64,000 nucleotides of DNA, taken from the NCBI GenBank assembly GCA_002025645.1, contig CP018783.1, positions 2,170,001-2,234,000 on the forward strand. The letters run 5' to 3'. Positions 1-8,914 of this stretch are shown here, piece after piece (positions within the stretch are counted from its first letter, which is position 1; every line of letters starts with the position of its first letter). Position numbers and translations under genes: made by a program. The notes beneath the pieces are model-generated. The model saw nothing but the letters and a program-made list of their open reading frames with translations, had not been told where the DNA came from and did no database searches. This DNA comes from Curtobacterium pusillum. GTDB lineage: Bacteria > Actinomycetota > Actinomycetes > Actinomycetales > Microbacteriaceae.

Positions 1-330
1 GGCGGCGACCACGAGGATCGCGCCGTCCATCTGCGCCGCACCCGTGATCATGTTCTTCACGTAGTCAGCGTGACCGGGGGCGTCGACGTGCGCGTAGTGA
101 CGCTTCTCGGTCTGGTACTCCACGTGGGAGATGTTGATCGTGATACCGCGGTCGCGCTCCTCGGGAGCGCTGTCGATCTGCGCGAAGTCACGGGCCTCGT
201 TGAGGTCCGGGTACTGGTCGTGCAGAACCTTGGTGATCGCCGCCGTGAGCGTCGTCTTGCCGTGGTCGACGTGACCGATGGTTCCGATGTTGACGTGCGG
301 CTTGGTGCGCTCGAACTTGGCCTTGGCCAC
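1..330 (-). CDS. tuf: Elongation factor Tu, N-terminal part (cut by window edge)
   Basis: EF-Tu delivers aminoacyl-tRNA to the ribosome as a GTP complex. The reverse strand reads [20 protein letters not shown], followed by the P-loop GHVDHGKTT, the switch I stretch RGITI and the G3 motif DAPGHADY, so about 110 N-terminal residues are present and the rest lies left of base 1. The start is GTG at 328-330 with an AGGAGGA ribosome site just upstream (336-342). It is the last gene of the rpsL-rpsG-fusA-tuf operon, 147 bases after fusA. The gap has an A/T-rich patch (about 411-421) that could serve an internal tuf promoter; this is not proven. Confidence 0.97.
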   Translation of the reverse strand, partial: MAKAKFERTKPHVNIGTIGHVDHGKTTLTAAITKVLHDQYPDLNEARDFAQIDSAPEERDRGITINISHVEYQTEKRHYAHVDAPGHADYVKNMITGAAQMDGAILVVAA

Positions 331-477
331 TGGGGTCCTCCTCAGGACTCGGAAGCGACACCCCCGGCCGGCCCTGGATGGGCTCGGGACCGTTGGTGCG
401 CGGTGTGTGTCTTTACTTTACTTGGTGGCGAGGGGCCCGTCGCCGGGCGCCCCCGCCTGTGGAGAAGCGCTGGAGCG

Positions 478-2592
478 CTACTCCCCCGCGTTCTTCGCGA
501 TGATCTCCTCGGCGACCTTGGCCGGGACCTGGCTGTAGGTCTCGAAGGTCATCGAGTAGACGGCACGACCAGAGGTCTTCGACCGCAGGTCGCCGACGTA
601 GCCGAACATCTCGGACAGCGGCACGCTCGCGCGGACCACCTTGACGCCGGAAGCGTCCTCCATCGAGGCGATCTGGCCACGACGGGAGTTGAGGTCACCG
701 ATGACGTCGCCCATGTACTCCTCGGGAGTACGCACCTCGACGGCCATGATCGGCTCGAGGATGGCGGGGCCGGCCTTGCGGGCGGCTTCCTTGTAGGCGA
801 TGGAACCGGCGATCTTGAACGCCATCTCGGACGAGTCGACGTCGTGCGCCGCGCCGTCCTTGAGGATGGCCTTCACGCCGACGGTCGGGTACCCGGCGAG
901 GATGCCGACCTGCATGGCGTCCTGGATACCGGCGTCGACCGACGGGATGTACTCGCGCGGCACGCGACCACCCGTGACGGCGTTCTCGAACTCGTAGACC
1001 TTCTCGGCCGTGACCTCCATCGGCTCGAGCGCGATCTGCACCTTCGCGAACTGACCGGATCCACCGGTCTGCTTCTTGTGGGTGTAGTCGTAGCGCTCGA
1101 CGACCTTGGTCAGCGTCTCGCGGTAGGCCACCTGGGGCTTGCCGACGGACGCCTCGACCTTGAACTCACGCTTCATGCGGTCGACCAGGATGTCGAGGTG
1201 GAGCTCGCCCATGCCCTTGATCGTGGTCTGACCGGTCTCGGCGTTGAGCTCGACGCGGAACGTCGGGTCCTCTTCGGCGAGCTTCTGGATGGCCGTGGAG
1301 AGCTTCTCCTGGTCAGCCTTCGTGTTCGGCTCGATGGCGACCTCGATCACCGGCTCCGGGAACGTCATCGACTCGAGGACGACCTGGTTGGACGGGTCGC
1401 ACAGGGTGTCGCCGGTGGTGGTGTCCTTGAGACCGATGACCGCGTAGATGTGGCCGGCGGTCACGTTGTCGACCGGGTTCTCCTTGTTGGAGTGCATCTG
1501 GAAGATCTTGCCGATGCGCTCCTTCTTGCCCTTGGTCGAGTTGATGACCTGCGCACCGGACTCGATCGAGCCGGAGTACACGCGGACGTAGGTGAGGCGA
1601 CCGAAGAACGGGTGCACCGCGACCTTGAACGCGAGGGCCGAGAACGGCTCGGAGGCGTCCGGCTTGCGGATGATCTCCTTCTCTTCGTCCTTGACGTCGT
1701 GGCCGATCATCGGCGGCACGTCGAGCGGGGACGGGAGGTAGTCGATGACCGCGTCGAGCATCGGCTGGACACCGCGGTTCTTGAAGGCCGAGCCGCAGAG
1801 GACGGGGTAGACCTCGGAGGAGATCGTGAGCTTGCGGATCGCGCCCTTGATCTCGTCCTTGGTCAGTTCCTCGCCACCGAAGTACTTCTCGAGCAGGGCG
1901 TCGTCGGTCTCGGCGACGCGCTCGATCAGCTTCGCGCGGTACTCCTCGGCACGGGCCTGGAGGTCCGCGGGGATCTCCTGGACCTCGTACTGGGCGCCCA
2001 TGGTGACATCACCCTTGGCGTCGCCGGGCCAGACCTTGGCGTGCATCTCGATCAGGTCGATGATGCCGACGAAGTCGTTCTCGGCGCCGATCGGGAGCTG
2101 GAGCACGAGCGGCTCCGCACCGAGGCGGTTGATGATCGTGTCGACGGTGAAGTAGAAGTCAGCGCCGAGCTTGTCCATCTTGTTGACGAAGCAGATGCGC
2201 GGGACGTTGTACTTGTCCGCCTGACGCCACACGGTCTCGGACTGGGGCTCGACGCCCTCCTTGCCGTCGAAGACGGCGACCGCACCGTCGAGGACGCGGA
2301 GCGAACGCTCCACCTCGACCGTGAAGTCCACGTGACCGGGGGTGTCGATGATGTTGATCTGGTTGTTGTCCCAGAAGCAGGTCGTCGCGGCCGACGTGAT
2401 CGTGATGCCGCGCTCCTGCTCCTGCGCCATCCAGTCCATCGTCGCGGCGCCGTCGTGGACCTCACCGATCTTGTGCGTGATGCCCGTGTAGAACAGGATG
2501 CGCTCGGTCGTCGTGGTCTTGCCGGCATCGATGTGCGCCATGATGCCGATGTTGCGGACCTTGTTCAGGTCGGTGAGCACGTCCTGTGCCAC
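478..2592 (-). CDS. fusA: Elongation factor G
   Basis: EF-G is the GTPase that drives ribosomal translocation and, with RRF, ribosome recycling. The 704-residue length is normal for the family. The P-loop [12 protein letters not shown] lies near residues 19-30, followed by [13 protein letters not shown] and NKMDK, then domains II-V ending in the conserved [11 protein letters not shown] region. The start is GTG at 2590-2592, preceded by a strong GGAGGA site. It follows rpsG by 89 bases containing a hairpin and precedes tuf. Nothing is missing, and there is no second fusA-like gene in the window. Confidence 0.98.
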   Translation of the reverse strand: MAQDVLTDLNKVRNIGIMAHIDAGKTTTTERILFYTGITHKIGEVHDGAATMDWMAQEQERGITITSAATTCFWDNNQINIIDTPGHVDFTVEVERSLRVLDGAVAVFDGKEGVEPQSETVWRQADKYNVPRICFVNKMDKLGADFYFTVDTIINRLGAEPLVLQLPIGAENDFVGIIDLIEMHAKVWPGDAKGDVTMGAQYEVQEIPADLQARAEEYRAKLIERVAETDDALLEKYFGGEELTKDEIKGAIRKLTISSEVYPVLCGSAFKNRGVQPMLDAVIDYLPSPLDVPPMIGHDVKDEEKEIIRKPDASEPFSALAFKVAVHPFFGRLTYVRVYSGSIESGAQVINSTKGKKERIGKIFQMHSNKENPVDNVTAGHIYAVIGLKDTTTGDTLCDPSNQVVLESMTFPEPVIEVAIEPNTKADQEKLSTAIQKLAEEDPTFRVELNAETGQTTIKGMGELHLDILVDRMKREFKVEASVGKPQVAYRETLTKVVERYDYTHKKQTGGSGQFAKVQIALEPMEVTAEKVYEFENAVTGGRVPREYIPSVDAGIQDAMQVGILAGYPTVGVKAILKDGAAHDVDSSEMAFKIAGSIAYKEAARKAGPAILEPIMAVEVRTPEEYMGDVIGDLNSRRGQIASMEDASGVKVVRASVPLSEMFGYVGDLRSKTSGRAVYSMTFETYSQVPAKVAEEIIAKNAGE

Positions 2593-2629
2593 AGGGTTCC
2601 TCCGGAAGAGTTGTAGGAGAGGTTGGCGG

Positions 2630-2673
2630 CCGTCCGGGGCGCCAGCGGTTCATGACCACCGGCGCCCGGACGG
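2630..2673 (-). other. Hairpin in the rpsG-fusA gap
   Basis: A 13-base arm (2661-2673) pairs with 2630-2643 apart from one bulged base, with a 15-base loop. It sits between the rpsG stop (2682) and the fusA ribosome site. There is no T-run, so RNA processing, stability or partial attenuation inside the str mRNA is more likely than full termination. Confidence 0.45.
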
Positions 2674-2681
2674 TGCCGGGA

Positions 2682-3152
2682 CTACCAGCGGTAGTGGGCG
2701 AAGGCCTTGTTCGACTCGGCCATCTTGTGGGTGTCCTCACGGCGCTTGACCGCGGCACCGAGACCGTTCGACGCGTCGAGGATCTCGTTCATGAGACGCT
2801 CGGTCATCGTCTTCTCGCGACGGGCCTTGGCGTACGAGGTGAGCCAGCGGAGCGCGAGGGTGTTCGCGCGGTGCGGCTTGACCTCGACCGGGACCTGGTA
2901 GGTCGAGCCACCGACGCGGCGGCTACGGACCTCGAGGGTCGGACGGACGTTGTCGAGCGCCTTCTTGAGCGTCGCGACGGCGTCCTGCTGGTTCTTGGCG
3001 GAAACGCCTTCGAGTGCGTCGTAGACGATGCGCTCGGCGAGGCCCTTCTTGCCGTCCAGCAGGATCTTGTTCACGAGCTGGGAGACGATCGGTGCGCCGT
3101 AGACCGGGTCTGCGACGACGGGACGCTTGGGGGCGGGACCCTTACGAGGCAT
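2682..3152 (-). CDS. rpsG: 30S ribosomal protein S7
   Basis: S7 nucleates assembly of the 30S head by binding 16S rRNA and lies at the E site. The protein is 156 residues, the usual bacterial length, starting [19 protein letters not shown] and ending in the typical [15 protein letters not shown] tail. The ATG lies only 4 bases after the rpsL stop, so its ribosome site (AAGGG) is inside the rpsL 3' end and translation is probably coupled. It is the second gene of the str operon. Confidence 0.98.
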   Translation of the reverse strand: MPRKGPAPKRPVVADPVYGAPIVSQLVNKILLDGKKGLAERIVYDALEGVSAKNQQDAVATLKKALDNVRPTLEVRSRRVGGSTYQVPVEVKPHRANTLALRWLTSYAKARREKTMTERLMNEILDASNGLGAAVKRREDTHKMAESNKAFAHYRW

Positions 3153-3156
3153 TGGC

Positions 3157-3525
3157 TCAACCCTTCTTCGCGCCGTAGCGGCTACGCGCCTGCTTACGGT
3201 TCTTCACGGCCTGCGTGTCGAGCGCGCCGCGGATGATCTTGTAGCGGACACCGGGGAGGTCCTTCACACGACCGCCGCGCACGAGCACCATCGAGTGCTC
3301 CTGGAGGTTGTGGCCCTCACCGGGGATGTAGGCCGTGACCTCGGTACCGTTCGAGAGCTTCACACGAGCGACCTTGCGCAGTGCCGAGTTCGGCTTCTTC
3401 GGGGTGGTGGTGTAGACGCGGGTGCACACACCACGCTGCTGGGGGTTCGCCTTCAGGGCGGGCGCCTTGGTCTTGGTGACCTTCGGCGAACGACCCTTGC
3501 GAACGAGCTGCTGAATAGTAGGCAA
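3157..3525 (-). CDS. rpsL: 30S ribosomal protein S12
   Basis: S12 sits at the 30S decoding centre and controls accuracy. The 122-residue protein starts [15 protein letters not shown]. Residues where substitutions classically give streptomycin resistance are wild type: Lys43 in TTPKKPNS and Lys88 in [11 protein letters not shown]. The start codon is TTG (3523-3525) with an AGGAGA site upstream; no ATG fits the family N-terminus. It leads the str operon, with a promoter about 160 bases upstream. Confidence 0.98.
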   Translation of the reverse strand: MPTIQQLVRKGRSPKVTKTKAPALKANPQQRGVCTRVYTTTPKKPNSALRKVARVKLSNGTEVTAYIPGEGHNLQEHSMVLVRGGRVKDLPGVRYKIIRGALDTQAVKNRKQARSRYGAKKG

Positions 3526-3689
3526 CTGTTCTCCTGGTCCTGCTCGTGTTCTCTGGCCGACGCGGTCCGCCGGCTTCCTCGTCCCACGCTGATTGCCGCC
3601 TGACGGCGGACGACGATGGGGGACGGAGTCCGGTCGACCGTTGGTCGAGCCGGATTTTTCGGGCGCGCACGAGGGCGCACACCCGGAAG

Positions 3690-3718
3690 AGCCTACCCGC
3701 GTAACCTCGCGAAATCAA
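3690..3718 (-). promoter_or_regulatory. Promoter of the str operon
   Basis: On the minus strand, TTGATT (3713-3718) is followed after 17 bases by TAGGCT (3690-3695), a good fit to an actinobacterial housekeeping promoter. Transcription would start near 3683 and give a leader of about 158 bases before rpsL. No other box pair in the gap fits as well. Confidence 0.6.
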
Positions 3719-3813
3719 TCCGGGCGCGTCGCCTTGGAGGCCCGTCCGGACCGCCGTGGGCGAACACGCCTGATCGGGGTGGTCGCGCTGCGCGCGGGGC
3801 GCGACGCCGGGGC

Positions 3814-3843
3814 CCGCCCGGCACGTCGTCCCACGCCGGGCGG
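3814..3843 (-). terminator. Probable terminator after the 378-residue membrane protein gene
   Basis: A perfect 9-bp stem (CCGCCCGGC at 3814-3822 with GCCGGGCGG at 3835-3843) has a 12-base loop. It lies about 90 bases past the stop at 3936. There is no T-run, as is common in high-GC actinobacteria. Confidence 0.35.
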
Positions 3844-3935
3844 TGGGACCGCGCCGCGTCGGAGGCGCGCCTGCGTGGCGGGCGCGAGTCGTGCCTCCTG
3901 GCCGGGTGCCGACCGGGCGACGGACGTGAGACGGC

Positions 3936-5072
3936 TCACGAACCGGTGTCGGAGGAGCCGTTGCCGATGGCCGACCGGAACGTCGCGCCGGCGTCGGTGA
4001 AGCCCGTGATGTAGCCGCTCGCGTTCACGTTCATCGGACCGGCGGATGCCGTGCCCACGCCACCGGCGCCGGAGATGTCCGCGGTGAAGGTCGCCCGTCC
4101 GTACGTCGTCGTGGTGACGAGCCAGCCGTTCGACAGCCAGCCGCCGACCGAGACCGCCGGGCGGGTGTCGAGCGTCCACTTCTGGTTCGTGTAGGTGTAC
4201 GCGGAGTCCTCGCCGTAGGCGTAGAAGCTGCAGCCCTTCGGCGCCGCGTCCGTCGAGGCGATGCAGCCGTCGACCCAGGCGTTCACGGCGTCCTTCGCGG
4301 ACTGCTCACCCGCCGCGGTGAGCTTCGTCGTCATCGACACCGGCGAGGACGCCGTCCCGCCGAAGCCGGCCACCGTCGCCGTCGTCGCGTCGGCCGAGTA
4401 CCACTTGCCGCCGTCGACCGCGACGTCGTACGTGCCGGGGAGCGCCGTCAGGGTCGCCGTGCCGTCCTTCGACGTGGTCACGCCCTGTCCGCCGACCAGC
4501 ACCTTCGCGCCGGCCGGACCACGCACACTGACGTCGACCGCGCCGAGCTTCGGGGCCTCGAGCTCCCAGACCGGGAAGACGCCCCAGTCGGTGCCCGTCT
4601 TGTCGAGCGTGAAGGTCGACGAGACGTCGCGGCCACCCTGCCGCAGGTAGGCGGTCACCGTCGCGGTGTCGCCGTCGTCGCGGGTGGCGGCGATCCGGTA
4701 CCCCGTGACGCGCCCCTTGGCCTTGGCGTACGCGGCGTCGGTCAGGAGCACGTCGCCCTTGTCGTGGTCGATGCCCGCGGTCGTCAGGGCGTCCTCGACC
4801 TTGCCGGCCGAGAGGTCGTCGAGGAAGGCGCGCACCGGGCGGTCCGCCGAGTGCGTCGACGTCCCGACGGAGTAGCCGACCACGCCGGCGACGGCCAACA
4901 GCACGACGGCGGCGCCACCGGCGATGATGCCGACGAGGGGGCCGCGTCCGAGCTTCCGACGTGTTCTCGCCGGTACGGGGGTCACCGTCTGCTGGGGCGC
5001 CCCGTGCTCGCCGCTGATCTCGTCGACGTTCGGGACGGAACCCCATCCGTCGGCCTGGTGCTGGTCGGTCAT
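3936..5072 (-). CDS. Single-pass membrane protein with large extracytoplasmic domain, function unknown
   Basis: A 378-residue protein I do not recognise. The first 45 or so residues are polar and cytoplasmic, ending in the basic run ARTRRKLGRG. One membrane helix follows (GPLVGIIAGGAAVVLLAVAGV, split here only by the membrane edge). The remainder is Thr/Ala/Gly-rich and probably outside the cell. The segment after the helix (RPVRAFLDDLSAGKVEDAL) resembles the small NTF2-like folds common in actinobacterial envelope proteins; this is only a resemblance. ATG at 5070-5072 was chosen over upstream in-frame codons because GGGGGA lies just before it. The next gene ends 34 bases upstream, so the two may be cotranscribed. 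Confidence 0.75.
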   Translation of the reverse strand: MTDQHQADGWGSVPNVDEISGEHGAPQQTVTPVPARTRRKLGRGPLVGIIAGGAAVVLLAVAGVVGYSVGTSTHSADRPVRAFLDDLSAGKVEDALTTAGIDHDKGDVLLTDAAYAKAKGRVTGYRIAATRDDGDTATVTAYLRQGGRDVSSTFTLDKTGTDWGVFPVWELEAPKLGAVDVSVRGPAGAKVLVGGQGVTTSKDGTATLTALPGTYDVAVDGGKWYSADATTATVAGFGGTASSPVSMTTKLTAAGEQSAKDAVNAWVDGCIASTDAAPKGCSFYAYGEDSAYTYTNQKWTLDTRPAVSVGGWLSNGWLVTTTTYGRATFTADISGAGGVGTASAGPMNVNASGYITGFTDAGATFRSAIGNGSSDTGS

Positions 5073-5106
5073 CGGTCCCCCGTCGTCCTGTGGTGCTGCC
5101 GGAATC

Positions 5107-5565
5107 CTACCGTTGGGCACCGTCATCGCCGCCGGTCGTCGTGACCCGCTCCGCACGCGACTGGTGGCGCGACGTCGCGATCCCGCCGACGACGCTGAGG
5201 AGTGCCACGACCACCGACCCGACCACGAACGGGCCGAGGGCGTAGCCCGCCGGGAACACCACCAGCTCGGTGAGGTCGCTGCGGACCAGGGCGTACCCGA
5301 CCGCTCCGACGCCGAGCATCACGAGGTACACGGTCGCAGCGGTGACGAGTCCGGTGACGCCGGGGTTGCCCTCACGAGCGCCTGCAGCGGTGGCGAGGAA
5401 GACGACCACCGCACCGGCCAGCACCATCGCGGGACCGAGGTACGGGGTGGCGTCGGGCTGGGAGATGATCTCGACGTCGGCGAGCAGCGCCTCGAAGCCC
5501 GTCACCGCGATCACGAGCGCGATGAAGAGGATCGACGTCATCGTCGCGATCAACCACCGGGACAT
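5107..5565 (-). CDS. Small four-helix membrane protein, function unknown
   Basis: A 152-residue hydrophobic protein with about four predicted membrane helices: near residues 5-27, 43-62, 70-92 and 103-128. The C-terminus is short, polar and charged (SRHQSRAERVTTTGG). No catalytic motif is visible. It starts with ATG and ends 34 bases before the 378-residue membrane protein, in the same direction, suggesting a two-gene envelope unit. It resembles uncharacterised DUF families found in Microbacteriaceae, but I cannot assign one with certainty. Confidence 0.7.
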   Translation of the reverse strand: MSRWLIATMTSILFIALVIAVTGFEALLADVEIISQPDATPYLGPAMVLAGAVVVFLATAAGAREGNPGVTGLVTAATVYLVMLGVGAVGYALVRSDLTELVVFPAGYALGPFVVGSVVVALLSVVGGIATSRHQSRAERVTTTGGDDGAQR

Positions 5566-5589
5566 GCGGTGATCGTATCGCTGCGAGGG

Positions 5590-6213
5590 TCAGGCGTGCT
5601 CGCGCTGGCCGGGCTGCTCCTGTTGTGCGTGCCGCTCCTGCTGCGTGTGCTGTTCCTGGGCTGCCGCGACGAGTGCCAGAGCGATGGTCGCGGTGATCAC
5701 CGGGATGGACTCGGTCATCGGGGCAGCGGCGGTGAGTGCGTCCGTCGTGGCCGTCGTGGCCGTCGTGGCCGTCGTGGCCGTCGTGGCCGCCGTGGCCGTC
5801 GTGGCCGCCGGTTCGGCCTGGAGGCGCGGCTCGGCTCCGGACTGCTCCGTCGCCTCCGGCTCGTGGTCGCGCAGCGCGGGCCCGATGACCGGCAGGACCG
5901 CCGTGGTCGCCGCGGGCTCGGTGTGCAGCACCGGGATCTCGGCCGTCGCCGGGGCGCCCCGCTTCGCGGCGCGTCGGGCCTTCGCCATCTTCACCAGGAC
6001 GACCACGGCGACGATCGCCCAGATGCCGTTCACGATGGTCGACGGGACGGCGTGGTGCGCCGCGACGTTGATCGCGACGGCGAGCCCGCCGACGAGGTTG
6101 AAGAGTTGGTAGACCGGGCCGTTCGGGAGCTTGCCCATCGAGAACAGCAGGTAACCAGCAAGGACGGTTACGGCTCCGAACCAGCCGAGGAATTCCACGA
6201 TTCCAGCCAACAC
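5590..6213 (-). CDS. Small membrane protein with a repetitive Ala/Thr tail (CBU_0592-like)
   Basis: A 207-residue protein. The first 85 residues contain about three membrane helices (VEFLGWFGAVTVLAGYLLF; NLVGGLAVAINVAAH; IVNGIWAIVAVVVLVKM) followed by a basic stop-transfer run, as in CBU_0592-type small membrane proteins. The rest is low complexity, Glu/Ala/Thr-rich, with an (Ala-Thr-Thr)n stretch encoded by a 9-base tandem repeat and the peptide EPRLQAE encoded by a copy of the dispersed CTGGAGGCRCGG element. The start is taken as GTG at 6211-6213 with GGAG six bases upstream; a later GTG is possible. Confidence 0.7.
   Translation of the reverse strand: MLAGIVEFLGWFGAVTVLAGYLLFSMGKLPNGPVYQLFNLVGGLAVAINVAAHHAVPSTIVNGIWAIVAVVVLVKMAKARRAAKRGAPATAEIPVLHTEPAATTAVLPVIGPALRDHEPEATEQSGAEPRLQAEPAATTATAATTATTATTATTATTDALTAAAPMTESIPVITATIALALVAAAQEQHTQQERHAQQEQPGQREHA
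5744..5806. repeat. Tandem array of seven 9-base units
   Basis: Seven consecutive copies of GTCGTGGCC (one with a single change, 5789-5797) lie inside the minus-strand gene at 5590-6213, where they encode Ala-Thr-Thr repeats. The unit is a multiple of three, so copy-number changes would keep the frame and only alter tail length. Confidence 0.9.
5818..5837 (+). repeat. Dispersed element CTGGAGGCRCGG, extended single copy
   Basis: The 20-mer CTGGAGGCGCGGCTCGGCTC lies inside the gene at 5590-6213. An identical 20-mer occurs at 57454, and one with a single change at 30434. The shared tail CTCGGCTC goes beyond the core, so these are copies of one element. Confidence 0.8.
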
Positions 6214-6235
6214 GCGCGACTCCGGGCACGACGAG

Positions 6236-6260
6236 GAACGGCCATTTCGAGCGGCCGTTC
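6236..6260 (-). terminator. Hairpin downstream of the pilus operon
   Basis: GAACGGCC (6236-6243) and GGCCGTTC (6253-6260) form a perfect 8-bp stem with a 9-base loop. It lies about 130 bases past the pilO stop and just before the start of the next gene, so it could end the pilus transcript or sit in the leader of the 5590-6213 gene. Confidence 0.35.
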
Positions 6261-6386
6261 GAGAGGGGGATGAGCAGCCGCGAGTGCGGTGTCAGGAGCA
6301 TCGTAAGCACACCGACAGGCGTCGCGGAAGAGGGTGCGGCGTGGCGCGTCACACCCCGTTCGGGAGGGGGTTTCGGACGGGGTCCG

Positions 6387-7100
6387 TCAGCCCTTCGCCG
6401 GGGTGTCTGTGGTCGTGTCCGTCAGGACGTAGATCGACCCCGTGAAGGTCCAGGACGGGCTGTCCGCACCCCCCGACGCCGCGTCGGCCGACCCCGCACT
6501 GGCGATCGATGACGAGATCGAGTCGATGAGGAAGAGCCGCGGATTTGACTGCACTCCCTTGACGAAGGAGAGCGCCTGGGCGAACTCGCCGTTCACGGAG
6601 ATCGAGACGGGGATCACCGAGAAGTTCTCGGCCGTGATGCTGCTGTCCGTCGTGGTCGTGGGTGCCGCCGGCGCGGACGGCGTCGCGCTCGGCGTCGGCG
6701 TCGGCGTCGCGGTCGCGCTCGCGCCGTCGGTGGCCGGCGTCGTCGCGGCCGGCGGTGTGTACGCGGCTGCGTCGCCGAGCGTGATCGTCGCCACCTTCAC
6801 GCCGGTGGCGTTCGCGGTCGCGTTGAGCTGACTGATGAACGAGGAAGCGGCCGCCGAAGACGGCACGGAGGACCGGAGCGCGGCGAGCTCGGCGCGCATC
6901 TTCGGCAGGGACTTCGCTTGCTCGCGGAGTCGAGCGATCTCTGTCCTCGTCGTCGCGTTCGACGAGCTGATGTTCTGGGCCTCGGACTTCGCCGCAGCGG
7001 CTCGGTCGAGCTGCGGCTGCACTCCGAGGAAGAATCCACCGGCGGCCACGGCCAGCGCAGCGACCGCAGCGAGGACGAGCATCAGTCGGTTGCGGCTCAT
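6387..7100 (-). CDS. pilO: Type IV pilus alignment protein PilO
   Basis: PilO pairs with PilN in the inner-membrane alignment complex that links the pilus ATPases to the growing fibre. The 237-residue protein has a short cytoplasmic start (MSRNRL), one membrane helix (about residues 7-27), a coiled coil (about 30-70) and a ferredoxin-like C-terminal domain. A Pro/Thr/Ala-rich linker of about 45 residues interrupts the periplasm-facing part and is unusual in length. Its ATG overlaps the pilN stop (ATGA). The call rests on topology and position after pilM and pilN, since PilO sequences diverge strongly. Confidence 0.85.
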   Translation of the reverse strand: MSRNRLMLVLAAVAALAVAAGGFFLGVQPQLDRAAAAKSEAQNISSSNATTRTEIARLREQAKSLPKMRAELAALRSSVPSSAAASSFISQLNATANATGVKVATITLGDAAAYTPPAATTPATDGASATATPTPTPSATPSAPAAPTTTTDSSITAENFSVIPVSISVNGEFAQALSFVKGVQSNPRLFLIDSISSSIASAGSADAASGGADSPSWTFTGSIYVLTDTTTDTPAKG

Positions 7101-7852
7101 GACTTGTCCTTCGTGTCGTACTTGCCGTCGTAGACGTCCTCGTCGAGGTGGATCGTCATGTCCACCGTGTAGACGCTCGTCGACGAGTCGAGGGTGACCG
7201 AGTTCGCGTTCGCGTCCACGAATCCGGGGATGCCCTTCACCGAGTCGAGCCAGGCTGGGACGGACGGGAGCGTCGGGCTCGATGCATCGATCGTGAGGGT
7301 GGCCACGCGCTGCCCCTGGAGCGGGGTCGTGGCCTGGGCGTACGCCTCGAGTGGCGTCGCAGAATCGATCTGGACGCCCGTGATCGCCACGCCAGCGGGG
7401 AGCGAGTTCTGCACCCGTTGCAGAGTCGACTGCCAGTCGATCTCGGTCGATCCGCCAACCGTCTGGGCCGCGCGGAGCAGTTCCGATTGTGTCTCGGTGG
7501 CGCGGACGTCCCGGTACTGCTGCTGCTGGACGAGGAGCGTCGAGGTCTCCTGGCGCACATCCGCCAGTTGCGAGTCCGCTTGCATGGCAGTCGCAGATGC
7601 GAGCACGGTCGCTGCGCCGACTGCGACCGCCACGACGACGACTCCGAGCCATGCTCGACGCACACCGGCACGCTGTCGACGGTCGACGAGTACCTCGGTG
7701 GGGAGGAGATCGACACGGGGAAGGCCGCCGATCACGAGTGCGTTCGAGGCCGAGCGCCCCTGACGCTTCGTGCGCTGCGCCGTGTCCGCGGCGATCCGGA
7801 CCTCTTTCGAGCCGGCGGAGCGCCGCTTCGAGGGTTCGAGGAGTTTCGTCAT
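7097..7852 (-). CDS. pilN: Type IV pilus assembly protein PilN
   Basis: PilN binds PilM through its cytoplasmic N-terminus and PilO through its extracytoplasmic domain. The 251-residue protein carries the PilN signature RVDLLPTEV (the family's NLLP motif) near residue 47, a membrane helix at about 66-90, a coiled coil and an alpha/beta domain. The N-terminal extension of about 45 basic residues is longer than usual. The start ATG at 7850-7852 overlaps the pilM stop by 4 bases and the 3' end overlaps pilO by 4, so the three are probably translated in step. Confidence 0.9.
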   Translation of the reverse strand: MTKLLEPSKRRSAGSKEVRIAADTAQRTKRQGRSASNALVIGGLPRVDLLPTEVLVDRRQRAGVRRAWLGVVVVAVAVGAATVLASATAMQADSQLADVRQETSTLLVQQQQYRDVRATETQSELLRAAQTVGGSTEIDWQSTLQRVQNSLPAGVAITGVQIDSATPLEAYAQATTPLQGQRVATLTIDASSPTLPSVPAWLDSVKGIPGFVDANANSVTLDSSTSVYTVDMTIHLDEDVYDGKYDTKDKS

Positions 7853-8901
7853 GCTGCACTGCTCCCGGTTGCGAGTCCCCAGGCGACGGCAACCGACAGG
7901 CCTCGGGCCGCGATGTCCTCCCGACGGATCGACCGGCTGGCCGCTGCGTCGGAGAACGCGTCGCCGACGAGCACCGGGACACCGGTCTGCGTCTGCAGGG
8001 CCTCGGGGAAGCCCGGCAGCTGTGCGCCGCCTCCGGCGAGCACGATGCTCGAGACGGTCGTGTCCGGTCGGGTACCAATGAAGTAGTTGACGGTGTTCCG
8101 CAGACTCGTGAGGAGTTCGGCGCTCAGGTCTCGGATCGTTGCCGCCGCACGGATGTCGTCGGGCGTCTGCGCACGCCCGCCGAGCCCGATCCACCGCTTG
8201 ACCGCCTCCGACTGTTCGACCGGGATGTCGAGTGCCACGGCGAGCGCACCGGTCAGGTCGTCACCGCCCGACGGGATGATGCGCACGAACTGTGGCACGC
8301 CGTCCGTTGCGATGACGACGGTCGTGGTGTTCGCTCCGATCTCGGCGAGCGCGTGGGTGCCGGCGAAACGAGCTGCGGGCAGGTACACACGAGTCAGCGC
8401 GAACGGGATGAGGTCGACACCGATCGGGTTGAGCCCTGCGAGCTGCACCGCGCGGACGTTCGCGAGGACCGCGTCCTTGATCGCGGCGATCAGCAAGCCG
8501 TGGACGACGGGGCCCTCCGGGCTGCCCGTCTCCGAGACCGGGTAGAAGTCGAGGATCGCGTCTCCGACCGGCACCGGGAGCATGTCCTGAACCTGGAACG
8601 GGAGCGACTCGCGGATCTGCGCCAGGGGAGCCTTCGGCACCGTGAGGTCGCGGGCGAGAACCCGCTGGTTCCCCATCCCGAGCACGACGTCCTTCGACCG
8701 GAACCGCCCGACCCGCCACAGTTCCTTGAGGCTCGCAGCGATCGTGTTCGGCTCGAGGACCTCGCCCCGCTTGGTCGATCCGAGGGGCAGTGGTACCTCG
8801 GCCACGCGCTGGATCACTGGTTCGGGCTTGTCCGGGTTCACGACCTCGACGCCGCGGATGGTGTCTCCGCCGATGTCGACGCCGACAACGCTCTTCGCCA
8901 T
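7849..8901 (-). CDS. pilM: Type IV pilus actin-like ATPase PilM
   Basis: PilM is a cytoplasmic actin/FtsA-like protein that binds PilN and PilB/PilT. The 350-residue protein has the phosphate-1 loop VGVDIGGDTIRGVEV at its start, the phosphate-2 region LAEIGANTTTVVI near the middle and the adenosine motif IVLAGGGAQLPGF towards the end. ATG at 8899-8901 follows the pilD stop by 13 bases. It precedes pilN with a 4-base overlap. Confidence 0.93.
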   Translation of the reverse strand: MAKSVVGVDIGGDTIRGVEVVNPDKPEPVIQRVAEVPLPLGSTKRGEVLEPNTIAASLKELWRVGRFRSKDVVLGMGNQRVLARDLTVPKAPLAQIRESLPFQVQDMLPVPVGDAILDFYPVSETGSPEGPVVHGLLIAAIKDAVLANVRAVQLAGLNPIGVDLIPFALTRVYLPAARFAGTHALAEIGANTTTVVIATDGVPQFVRIIPSGGDDLTGALAVALDIPVEQSEAVKRWIGLGGRAQTPDDIRAAATIRDLSAELLTSLRNTVNYFIGTRPDTTVSSIVLAGGGAQLPGFPEALQTQTGVPVLVGDAFSDAAASRSIRREDIAARGLSVAVAWGLATGSSAA

Positions 8902-8914
8902 GTGCAGTCCTTCC

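Larger units (their letters stand above)
3526..3935. other. Gene-free region: str leader, promoter and tail of the upstream gene
   Basis: This 410-base stretch has no convincing coding frame. It holds the str operon leader (about 160 bases), the str promoter (3690-3718) and, further upstream, GC-rich inverted repeats following the stop of the next minus-strand gene at 3936. A degenerate copy of the dispersed CTGGAGGC element (reverse complement, 3890-3903) also lies here. Confidence 0.6.

Noticed and set aside
70..2616. Very long open frame (848 codons) on the plus strand opposite fusA and tuf
   Set aside because: It is the antisense image of fusA, produced by the strong GC third-position bias; no family resemblance or ribosome site.
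5744..5806. Repeat array considered as CRISPR
   Set aside because: The units are 9 bases without spacers and lie inside a coding frame.
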